Assembly: GCF_021497885.1 (NCBI RefSeq)
Contig: NZ_CP046523.1
Coordinates: forward strand, 1,159,501-1,223,500
Length of the DNA: 64,000 nt
DNA from: Streptococcus oralis
GTDB lineage: Bacteria > Bacillota > Bacilli > Lactobacillales > Streptococcaceae
Direction of reading: 5' to 3'
The translations under genes were made by a program, and so were the position numbers. The notes beneath the pieces were generated by a model. That model was not told where the DNA came from and did not search any database. It saw only the letters and a list, made by a program, of their open reading frames with translations. How positions within the stretch are numbered: the first letter of the stretch is position 1; each line of letters opens with the position of its first letter. Below are positions 49,027-56,031 of this stretch, piece by piece.

Positions 49027-49693
49027 CTTTTAAAATATACCCGACACTACGCAAGGTTTGAAGGTTTTCAGCAAAGGCTGTCCCCTTCAATTTCTTACGA
49101 ACTTTTGAGACATATACTTCTACAACGGAAATAGTCGTATCGCTATCAAATCCCCATAGACGGTCAAAAATTTGTGTCTTGGGAAGAATAACATTTTGAT
49201 TTTGAAGGAAGTAAACCAATAACTCAAACTCTTTTCCGAGCAGTTCCACAGGAGTATCTTCCACTTTCACTTCATTCGTTGAAAGGTTGACGACAATATC
49301 CCCATAGGTCAAGGTGTTTTCGTTAAACTTGCCTGAACGTTTGAGAAGGGCTTGAATCCGCATTTTGAGTTCTTCTAGGTAGAAAGGCTTGGTGAGGTAG
49401 TCATCCGCTCCCAACTCAAAACCATGTCCCTTGTCATCCAAACTTTCCTTAGCAGTCATGATAAGGACTGGTGTTGAGATCCCTTTTTCTCGCAACTCTT
49501 TCAAGACTTGAAAACCATTTTTTTCAGGCAACATCAGGTCAAGCAAAATCAAGTCATAAACGCCACTTTCAGCTTCGTAGAGACCTTCTTCTCCATCAAA
49601 AACCTGCATGACATCTGCAAAATCATCTAAAAAGTCAAATACTGAGTTTGACAGGCCCAGGTCATCTTCTACTAATAAGATTTTTATCATCAA
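49016..49693 (-). CDS. ciaR: response regulator CiaR (OmpR family)
   Basis: DNA-binding regulator that activates promoters with TTTAAG direct repeats, including small csRNAs in pneumococcus. 225 aa from the first ATG; a second ATG three bases later gives the 224-aa form, in which the phosphoacceptor is Asp51 ([13 protein letters not shown]). Winged-helix effector domain covers about residues 125-222. RBS AAGGAGGAG fits both starts. Confidence 0.96.
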   Translation of the reverse strand: MMIKILLVEDDLGLSNSVFDFLDDFADVMQVFDGEEGLYEAESGVYDLILLDLMLPEKNGFQVLKELREKGISTPVLIMTAKESLDDKGHGFELGADDYLTKPFYLEELKMRIQALLKRSGKFNENTLTYGDIVVNLSTNEVKVEDTPVELLGKEFELLVYFLQNQNVILPKTQIFDRLWGFDSDTTISVVEVYVSKVRKKLKGTAFAENLQTLRSVGYILKDVQ

Positions 49694-49714
49694 AAACTCC
49701 TCCTTGTTATGATT

Positions 49715-49736
49715 ATTATACCAAAATTGCCTTAAA
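49715..49736 (-). promoter_or_regulatory. ciaR promoter with degenerate CiaR repeat
   Basis: Minus-strand TTTAAG (49731-49736), 5 nt, TTTGGT overlapping TATAAT (49715-49720). The first half-site matches the CiaR motif TTTAAG-N5-TTTAAG, the second only 4 of 6. This is compatible with weak autoregulation. Confidence 0.5.
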
Positions 49737-49783
49737 AAAAACTCAACTCTCTCTTGTTTTCAGATAGAAAGTTGAGTTTTTGT
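49735..49783 (-). terminator. terminator of pepN
   Basis: ACTCAACT / AGTTGAGT stem extended by A/T pairs, long loop of about 21 nt, then a T8 run on the minus strand. The T-run runs into the ciaR promoter. Confidence 0.75.
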
Positions 49784-49799
49784 TTACATTTTGAACGAA

Positions 49800-52346
49800 T
49801 TAAGCTTTAGCATATTGGGCTACAACAGCTTCTACTGCTGCTTTCTCTCGCTTAATCAAGTCGACACGCGCTGCGATTTCCTTAATTCCCATACGGATGT
49901 TACGACTAAGCGCAAGGTCAGAGAGTTGTGGCTCAAAGAATTCCTTGTACTCTGCCAAGCGTTGCTCTGTCTTAAATACATGAGCAGGAAGGATAACAAA
50001 GCTATCAAAGCTCATATCCCCACCGAGTGCTGCCTTGATCCAAGCCCAGTTTTCACGCGCCCATACCCAAACAGTTTCTTGAGTTGTTTGATGATCTAGG
50101 AACTGGTAATACCAAGCAGACAAGTCTTGTGGTTTCACCACAAATTTATCTTTCCATGAGCTAATCAAGGTTTGGATATTGTCAGCATCTGTACTGTATG
50201 CAAGAGCTCCTGCCAACTGACGTTTGAAGACAGCATCTGTGGCATGAGTGTAGAGGTCAAGATAAGTTGCGACCAAGTCCTTGGTCTCATGGTGTTTCAT
50301 TTCATTGATGAGAACTTGAGCACGGATGGCTGCTGGAAGTCCTACAAGATTTTCCTTGTGAGCTACAAAGATTTGGCTAGCGACTTGACTAGCTTCTGCA
50401 TCATTTGAGCGAATCATCATAGAAACGGCCAACTGACGAACCAATTCATCCTCATCTGATTCCCCTTCTTTAGCTTCAAAACCAAGACGGTCATAGTTAT
50501 GACGAGCCAATTTAGCAACCAGACTATTAAAGGCTTTCTCAGCTTCTGTACCTTCATCGATAAAGCGTTCAAGGGCAGCAATCACTTGAGAAATAGCTGA
50601 AACCACAAGGTAAGACTCTTCCTTAGCAAGTTTATCAAGGACTGGGAGCAAGTCTGCATAAGAAATGTGCCCTGCTTCAGCAAGCAGACGACGTTCTTGA
50701 ACGATTTGCAGTTTACTTGTGTTATCAAGTGACTCTAGCTCAGCAAGAACAGCTTCTAACAAGTCTCCTTGATAGTCTGTGATGTAGTGGGCAGTATTTT
50801 CGGTGTTAAGACGAAGAGCTGTTTTATTTTCAGCAAGAAGAGCGGCATAGCCAGGGATTTCGATGCTTTCAGTTTCAAGAGTATCTGGTAGGCCTTTCCA
50901 GTTGCTGTTGAGTGGCACCACCCAGAGACGGTTCTTGTCTTCGTGTTCACCGATGAAGAATTGTTTTTGTGAAATCTTCAAGACATCATTTTCAACTTTG
51001 ACAGTGAGAACTGGATAACCAGGCTGTTCCAACCAAGAATCCATGAAGGCTGCAACATCACGTCCTGATGCTTGACCAAGGGCATTCCAAAGGTCACGAC
51101 CGATGGTATTGCTGTACTGGTGTTTTTCAAAGTAGGCATGCAATCCTTTAGCGAAATCCGCATCACCTAGCCAACGACGAAGCATGTGCATGAGACGGCT
51201 TCCTTTGGCATAGACGATAGCGCCATCAAAGAGGGTATTGATTTCATCTGGGTGTTTGACTTCGACGTGAACAGACTGCACGCCATCCGTCGCGTCACGT
51301 TTAAGCGCCGCTGGAACACCACCTGTTTGGAAGTCTTCAAAGATATTCCAACTTGGCTCGATGGCATCCACACAGACGTATTCCATCATGTTAGCGAAGC
51401 TTTCATTGAGCCAGAGGTCATCCCACCATTTCATAGTCACGAGGTTTCCAAACCATTGGTGAGCCAACTCATGCGCCACCACAAGAGCTACTTGTTGACG
51501 GCTAGCAAAGGTTGAGTTCTCATCCACAACCAAGTAAACTTCACGGTAGGTCACAAGACCCCAGTTTTCCATGGCACCAGCTGAGAAGTCAGGAAGGGCG
51601 ATGTGAAGTGATTGAGGGATTGGATACTTAACTCCGTAGTAATCTTCGTAAAACTCGATTGAGCGAACAGCGATGTCTAATGAGAAATCAAGGTTAGATA
51701 GTGGGTGGGCTTTGGTTGAGTAGACACCTACGAGGGTACCATTTTTAGTTTTAGCGGTCACACCTTGCAAATCACCTGCTACAAAGGCCAACAAGTAAGA
51801 AGACATGCGAGGTGTTGTTTCAAACTTCCAGATGCCTGTTTCCTTACGGTTTTCCACATCAATTTCTGGCATGTTTGACAAGGCCACTTCACCTTCTGCT
51901 TGATCAAAACGAAGAGCGAGGTCAAAAGTAGCCTTGGCTTCAGGCTCGTCCACACATGGGAAGGCTTCACGCGCAAAATGGCTTTCAAACTGAGTAGACA
52001 AGACTTCCTTCTTGATACCATCAACTGTGTAGTAAGAAGGGTAAATCCCTGTCATGTTGTCTGTAATTTTTCCTGAAAAAGCAATGACCAATTCAACTTG
52101 ACCAGCCTCAGCCAATTCGATATGAAGGGCTTCATTGTCATGGTCAACTGTAAATGGACGAGCTTGACCCGCAACTTCTACAGAAGTGATTTCCAAGTCT
52201 TTTTGGTGAAGGGAAATACGGTCACTCTGTGCTTGACCAGTAATGGTCACCTTCCCAGAAAAGGTCTTGGTCTCACGACTCAAGTCTAAAAATAAATCAT
52301 AATGTTCAGGAACAAATTGCGTAATAAAATGTTCAACTGCTTGCAT
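49800..52346 (-). CDS. pepN: aminopeptidase N (M1 family)
   Basis: Broad-specificity zinc aminopeptidase, cytoplasmic in lactic acid bacteria. 848 aa. Substrate motif GAMEN at residues 257-261, zinc ligands His292 and His296 in HELAH, and Glu315 in NESFA. ERAP1-like C-terminal domain from about 520. With pepX and pepF this window holds three general peptidases. Confidence 0.97.
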   Translation of the reverse strand: MQAVEHFITQFVPEHYDLFLDLSRETKTFSGKVTITGQAQSDRISLHQKDLEITSVEVAGQARPFTVDHDNEALHIELAEAGQVELVIAFSGKITDNMTGIYPSYYTVDGIKKEVLSTQFESHFAREAFPCVDEPEAKATFDLALRFDQAEGEVALSNMPEIDVENRKETGIWKFETTPRMSSYLLAFVAGDLQGVTAKTKNGTLVGVYSTKAHPLSNLDFSLDIAVRSIEFYEDYYGVKYPIPQSLHIALPDFSAGAMENWGLVTYREVYLVVDENSTFASRQQVALVVAHELAHQWFGNLVTMKWWDDLWLNESFANMMEYVCVDAIEPSWNIFEDFQTGGVPAALKRDATDGVQSVHVEVKHPDEINTLFDGAIVYAKGSRLMHMLRRWLGDADFAKGLHAYFEKHQYSNTIGRDLWNALGQASGRDVAAFMDSWLEQPGYPVLTVKVENDVLKISQKQFFIGEHEDKNRLWVVPLNSNWKGLPDTLETESIEIPGYAALLAENKTALRLNTENTAHYITDYQGDLLEAVLAELESLDNTSKLQIVQERRLLAEAGHISYADLLPVLDKLAKEESYLVVSAISQVIAALERFIDEGTEAEKAFNSLVAKLARHNYDRLGFEAKEGESDEDELVRQLAVSMMIRSNDAEASQVASQIFVAHKENLVGLPAAIRAQVLINEMKHHETKDLVATYLDLYTHATDAVFKRQLAGALAYSTDADNIQTLISSWKDKFVVKPQDLSAWYYQFLDHQTTQETVWVWARENWAWIKAALGGDMSFDSFVILPAHVFKTEQRLAEYKEFFEPQLSDLALSRNIRMGIKEIAARVDLIKREKAAVEAVVAQYAKA

Positions 52347-52397
52347 AGTTTTCTCCTATTCTAAGTTTAAGAGTTTTACTCTTCTTCAAACAAACTT

Positions 52398-52403
52398 ATT
52401 ATA
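52398..52403 (-). promoter_or_regulatory. -10 of pepN promoter
   Basis: Minus-strand CATGATATAATAAG, TATAAT about 50 nt before the pepN ATG. Confidence 0.6.
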
Positions 52404-52466
52404 TCATGTTTTGCTTTAGAAAAAAGGATTGGACGGTAATTTCCAAAACTTTCTTCCTTCTGCAGT

Positions 52467-52907
52467 CTAGAGTGGGTAGACCTTGCGAAATTCTTCCAAA
52501 ACAACCTTGCTGTCAGGGGTAAAAGTCAGTCCGGCTTCCCTCATCCACTCGGTGAAAAAGTCCTCATGAACCTGGCGCCAATAGGCTAAAGATTTATCCC
52601 CCTCCCCTTCCTTGTAGGCATGGTCAGCAGAAACTTGATGAAAGGGCTGAACGGAAACCTTGGTAATTTCGACAATGCAGATAGCCTGATTTTGACTATC
52701 TAAAATGACATCGAAGGTCCCTTCTTGTGGAAGAGGTTCGTCTTCTAGTGCGTAGAGATCGTAGGCTGAGGCGGTTGCTGTCTTTTCGCCTTTTAAAACC
52801 AAATCTGCCAAGGTATCGGCTTCCACTCCAAAAGCCCAGGCATCTATCTCATCTCCGATAGAGGGATTGATTTTCTTGTAAATATTCCACATTTCTTGCG
52901 GTGTCAT
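52467..52907 (-). CDS. ASCH-domain protein
   Basis: 146 aa of the YhfF-like ASCH family, a beta-barrel related to PUA domains and expected to bind RNA or modified nucleosides; some relatives are N4-acetylcytidine hydrolases (YqfB). The motif region VLKGEKTATASAYDLY (residues about 37-52) matches the family's GxKxxT. Last gene of the Tad2-like operon, overlapping the preceding gene by 4 nt. Confidence 0.85.
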   Translation of the reverse strand: MTPQEMWNIYKKINPSIGDEIDAWAFGVEADTLADLVLKGEKTATASAYDLYALEDEPLPQEGTFDVILDSQNQAICIVEITKVSVQPFHQVSADHAYKEGEGDKSLAYWRQVHEDFFTEWMREAGLTFTPDSKVVLEEFRKVYPL

Positions 52908-53752
52908 AGTTTGCTCCTTTGTAATTTTTTACTTACTTCTTTTACACGTTTGAGGTGGTCTGGATGGTCAATCTCTAAATTAAAAATCTCTGGAATAGAA
53001 CTGTAGTGGATAATACACTTGATACCCATCTGATTCATTTTTTGTATGAAAGAAGCATTCAGATAGCCTGCTACAGCAAAGTCAATCTTTTTTATCATTG
53101 CTTTATCCTGCATCTGTCTTAGCATATCTAACATAATTGGACTTTCCATATCATGCCATTGACTATTTCTCACAGTCGCAAAAACAAAAGAAGTCAAATC
53201 ATTCATTCCAACTATAATCTTTGAAATACCCGTTTCTATTATTCTGTCCAAGTCAAAATAAGCTGACGGTAATTCAATCATTGTGCCGATTTTCCCAGTA
53301 AAACCATGCTGACGCAATGCTGTAATAGCTTGTTTTAACTGGTCGGCATCATTGACAAAAGGAAAAATAACAGACAGATTGGGATTTGTTTGATAAACTT
53401 CTGTAACGACATGTGCCTCAGCCTGAAATTCATCCGGACACGCCAATAAACGCCTAGTTCCTCTATATCCAAACAAGGGATGATTTTCATCAAAATACTC
53501 TTTAGTCCCCTTTAGACAATTAGCTTCTGTATTCGTTAATTCTGAAAAACGATACCACACCTCTTCACCAGAGTACAAGGAGCAAACGGTGTCTAGATAA
53601 TCTTTTATAAATTGCTGACAACTTGGTAACAGGATGTTTTGATTGAGCTCTCTCAACAAGTATTCCCCACGAATCATACCAACATGGTGAAATAGTTGTG
53701 GGTAAACTTTTTCAGCGATTTTCTCGCCACTAAGGGCTAGCTGTTTTTTCAT
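52904..53752 (-). CDS. stand-alone PEP-utilizing enzyme C-terminal (TIM-barrel) domain protein
   Basis: 282 aa matching only the C-terminal substrate domain of PEP synthase, PPDK and PTS Enzyme I (PF02896); ATP-grasp and phosphohistidine domains are absent. Motifs in the 284-residue frame: GMIRGEYLL (27-35), VWYRFSEL (67-74), GYRGTRR (97-103), MIELPSA (160-166), VGMNDLTSF (183-191). The catalytic Cys region reads FAVAGYLNAS with Ala in place of Cys. Start at the second ATG (53752) is preferred: GAGGTGA lies 6 nt upstream. It may bind PEP or pyruvate without turnover; a citrate-lyase-like (CitE/HpcH) aldolase role is another option. Confidence 0.7.
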   Translation of the reverse strand: MKKQLALSGEKIAEKVYPQLFHHVGMIRGEYLLRELNQNILLPSCQQFIKDYLDTVCSLYSGEEVWYRFSELTNTEANCLKGTKEYFDENHPLFGYRGTRRLLACPDEFQAEAHVVTEVYQTNPNLSVIFPFVNDADQLKQAITALRQHGFTGKIGTMIELPSAYFDLDRIIETGISKIIVGMNDLTSFVFATVRNSQWHDMESPIMLDMLRQMQDKAMIKKIDFAVAGYLNASFIQKMNQMGIKCIIHYSSIPEIFNLEIDHPDHLKRVKEVSKKLQRSKL

Positions 53753-53793
53753 AGCCATTCACCTCGTCTTAAAAGATACAATATCAAATATCA

Positions 53794-54522
53794 TTATATG
53801 AAACTTTCCTCTAGTTCAAAAGCTTCATAAGGTTCAACTAACTCATATCCTAAAAATTCTGCTACTTTTTTGGAAGCCTTGTTATGAGCATCCCAAAGTG
53901 GAAACATATCTCTATTTAAACTCTCTAGAATCATTGCAGCACCAAGCTTTTTAGCAAATCCATTTCCTTGTTCGTTTGGTCTAGTTGCAACTTCCACTTC
54001 AACTGCTCCACGGTAAACTAAGCCTGAGGAAATCCCAGCAATCAGTTCATTATTTTTAAGAATCACAAAGCCAAATCCACCTTTTAAAGCAAAATCCTGG
54101 TAGGACTCAAAATCCCCCTGTAAATCTTGTGACCATTCTTCCTCAGAAAAGCAGTTATAAACATGATTATCAATGGGCACAATATTGTAACCTTCCTCTA
54201 AATGAGTAACTAGATCATTTAGAAATTCAACTTGAAAATTTGCCTTATCTTTAAAAGAATAGCGAGTAAAAGAATTTAGCCCCACTTTCCGATGCAGAAA
54301 ATCTTGCCAATTAGTATTTTCTGAAATAATAATCTTATAATCTAAACCGTATTTCCTAACAAAATCTTCCCAAAATCTGGAATCCAACTCCCCTGCTAGG
54401 TATAGAAAATTCCCAACATCATAAAAGCTCGTTGTCCTATCACTATTTCGGTAGACAGATCCGATTTGAGATTTAAGACCATATAGAACCATATTTTTCT
54501 TCCATGTTTTAAATAGTTCCAT
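53794..54522 (-). CDS. GNAT-family acetyltransferase (PF12746 type)
   Basis: 242 aa. The N-terminal half is the less conserved domain of GNAT_acetyltran proteins; the C-terminal half holds the acetyl-CoA fold, with GFGFVILKNNELIAGISSG (strands), VEVEVATRPNEQGNGFAKKL (motif A, Q/RxxGxG/A around residues 196-204) and KVAEFLGYELVEPYEAF. Substrate unknown. It lies 8 nt after the Nudix gene; short RBS spacing. Confidence 0.85.
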   Translation of the reverse strand: MELFKTWKKNMVLYGLKSQIGSVYRNSDRTTSFYDVGNFLYLAGELDSRFWEDFVRKYGLDYKIIISENTNWQDFLHRKVGLNSFTRYSFKDKANFQVEFLNDLVTHLEEGYNIVPIDNHVYNCFSEEEWSQDLQGDFESYQDFALKGGFGFVILKNNELIAGISSGLVYRGAVEVEVATRPNEQGNGFAKKLGAAMILESLNRDMFPLWDAHNKASKKVAEFLGYELVEPYEAFELEESFI

Positions 54523-54529
54523 TATCCCC

Positions 54530-55009
54530 CTACTTCACCTTCCAATTTCTATAGCTTGTCATATCTAATTCTGGAAATCCTGATAATTCAGACTTAACCT
54601 TCAAAACTAATGGCGATGCATTTTCTGTAGTAATTTCTTCCAAATTCACCCAAAGTGCATTTGCTGAATCATTACTTCCATCAAGAACTTCATTAGGAAT
54701 TGAATTTTGAGAGTGTTCAAAATCGAGGACTATATCATAAAAGGCCATGATATGATGTACTGCAAAGTCTTGCCCATCTTCTTGAACCAGCACATCATAA
54801 ATCCTAGGATTAGCGTAATCCTTAAGCTTATATCCTGTCTCTTCCAAAACTTCTCTAATCAGAGTTTTCGTCAGTCCTTCACCAAGTTGCTGACTACCAC
54901 CCGGTAGATCATAACGATGTTGATAAGGGCCTCTCGTTTTTTCAATGCAGAGAAGCTTCTCATTTTCAAAGCAAATACCATAGACTCCAAAGTGATTTTT
55001 GATTTCCAT
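54530..55009 (-). CDS. Nudix hydrolase
   Basis: Hydrolyses a nucleoside diphosphate linked to another moiety; the substrate is not predictable. 159 aa with a full Nudix box GSQQLGEGLTKTLIREVLEE followed by TGY, at about residues 38-60. RBS AGGAGGAGTTGG. Part of the six-gene operon from the Tad2-like gene. Confidence 0.9.
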   Translation of the reverse strand: MEIKNHFGVYGICFENEKLLCIEKTRGPYQHRYDLPGGSQQLGEGLTKTLIREVLEETGYKLKDYANPRIYDVLVQEDGQDFAVHHIMAFYDIVLDFEHSQNSIPNEVLDGSNDSANALWVNLEEITTENASPLVLKVKSELSGFPELDMTSYRNWKVK

Positions 55010-55019
55010 CCAACTCCTC

Positions 55020-55718
55020 CTACTTCAAAGACCAACCACCATCAATCGTGAGGATTTGCCCTTGCATGGCGCTCGCTTTTCCACTTGCTAAGAAAAGACT
55101 AATCTCTGCTACTTCCTCTGGCTCAATCCAGCGCTTGATTGGCGTTTCACTAGCCACCCAGTCAGCCAACCCACCTGGCTCAAAGTCCGCAGCAGTCATT
55201 CCAGTCTTGACAGCGCCAGGTGCGATGCCAAATACCTGAATCCCAGCTTCAGCATAGTCTAGAGCCAACTGCTTGGTGAAGCCAGCCAAGGCATGTTTGG
55301 AAGAAGTATAAGCGTGTCCACCTCCGCCAGCCAGACTCGAAGCAATCGAACACATATTGATGATGATCCCTTTTTTACTTTCCAGCATTTGTGTCAAATA
55401 ATGTCGAGTTAACTCAACAGGAATTATGTAGTTGATTTCAAAAATCTCTTGAATTTCCTGAGCTGTTTGCTCCAAAAGTGGTTTGTAATCATCCAATACA
55501 CCGGCCGTATTACACAAAACATCCACCTGAGGGCACCAGTCAAAAATCGGCTCCAAGTCCAAAGTCAAATCTCTCTGTAAAAAGTGGAAATCACCCTGTA
55601 AAAGTGGATTTTCGCCTTGGTCAACTCCATAAACTTGATAGCCATTCTCTAAAAAGAGTCGAGCTTGAGCCAGACCAATCCCTGAACTCACTCCCGTAAT
55701 CAATACACGTCTAGTCAT
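55020..55718 (-). CDS. short-chain dehydrogenase/reductase (FabG-like)
   Basis: Classical SDR of 232 aa. NAD(P)-binding TGVSSGIG at residues 8-15, CNTAGV near 71, catalytic Ser in CSIAS and YTSSKHALAG (YxxxK) near 138, and a C-terminal LTIDGGWS. Often annotated 3-oxoacyl-ACP reductase, but the real substrate is unknown; the genuine fabG is in the fab cluster elsewhere. It overlaps the Tad2-like gene by 8 nt. Confidence 0.88.
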   Translation of the reverse strand: MTRRVLITGVSSGIGLAQARLFLENGYQVYGVDQGENPLLQGDFHFLQRDLTLDLEPIFDWCPQVDVLCNTAGVLDDYKPLLEQTAQEIQEIFEINYIIPVELTRHYLTQMLESKKGIIINMCSIASSLAGGGGHAYTSSKHALAGFTKQLALDYAEAGIQVFGIAPGAVKTGMTAADFEPGGLADWVASETPIKRWIEPEEVAEISLFLASGKASAMQGQILTIDGGWSLK

Positions 55719-55947
55719 GCACTTCTACCCAATCCGTCGCCAAAACATCACAAGGTGTCGGACTCCACATGGAAAAACCTTCCCCTTCTCCAGACACGTT
55801 GATTAGGAAATAAGGCGTCACTTCAAGTGCAACTCCATTCTGCTCGATGGTGTCAAAAAGTTGCACATAGTTTTCAGCCCCTCCCCAACCAGTTCGTACA
55901 TATTTTTTCTTAACCTTTAACCCAGGCAGGATTTCTTCAAATGTCAT
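55711..55947 (-). CDS. DUF2829 / Tad2-like protein (78 aa)
   Basis: Resembles Tad2 (Thoeris anti-defence 2, formerly DUF2829), a phage protein that sequesters the signalling nucleotides of Thoeris. Start at 55947 (CAAAGGAGAGCATC) gives MTFEEILPGLKVKKKYVRTG, then WGG, ending in MWSPTPCDVLATDWVEVHD. Family features seen: F-x(2)-iL near the start, R-x-GW-G, and (W)xP-x(2)-D-xLAxDW at the end. The upstream frame to 56010 overlaps the promoter and lytB terminator. First gene of a six-gene operon. Host role unknown; no Thoeris genes are visible here. Confidence 0.75.
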   Translation of the reverse strand: MTFEEILPGLKVKKKYVRTGWGGAENYVQLFDTIEQNGVALEVTPYFLINVSGEGEGFSMWSPTPCDVLATDWVEVHD

Positions 55948-55977
55948 GATGCTCTCCTTTGTTGTCTGTTTGATTTT

Positions 55978-55983
55978 ATTATA
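55978..55983 (-). promoter_or_regulatory. -10 of the Tad2-like operon promoter
   Basis: Minus-strand TTTTTTGTTATAATAAAA, 31 nt before the start codon at 55947 and directly after the lytB terminator. The -35 region would fall inside the terminator hairpin and is weak. Confidence 0.55.
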
Positions 55984-56021
55984 ACAAAAAATCGACAACC
56001 AATCTATCATGGTTCCCGATT
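55984..56021 (-). terminator. terminator of lytB
   Basis: Minus-strand AATCGGGAACCA / TGGTTGTCGATT stem (11 of 12 pairs, 8-nt loop), then TTTTTG. Confidence 0.75.
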
Positions 56022-56031
56022 TTGTTCTTCC

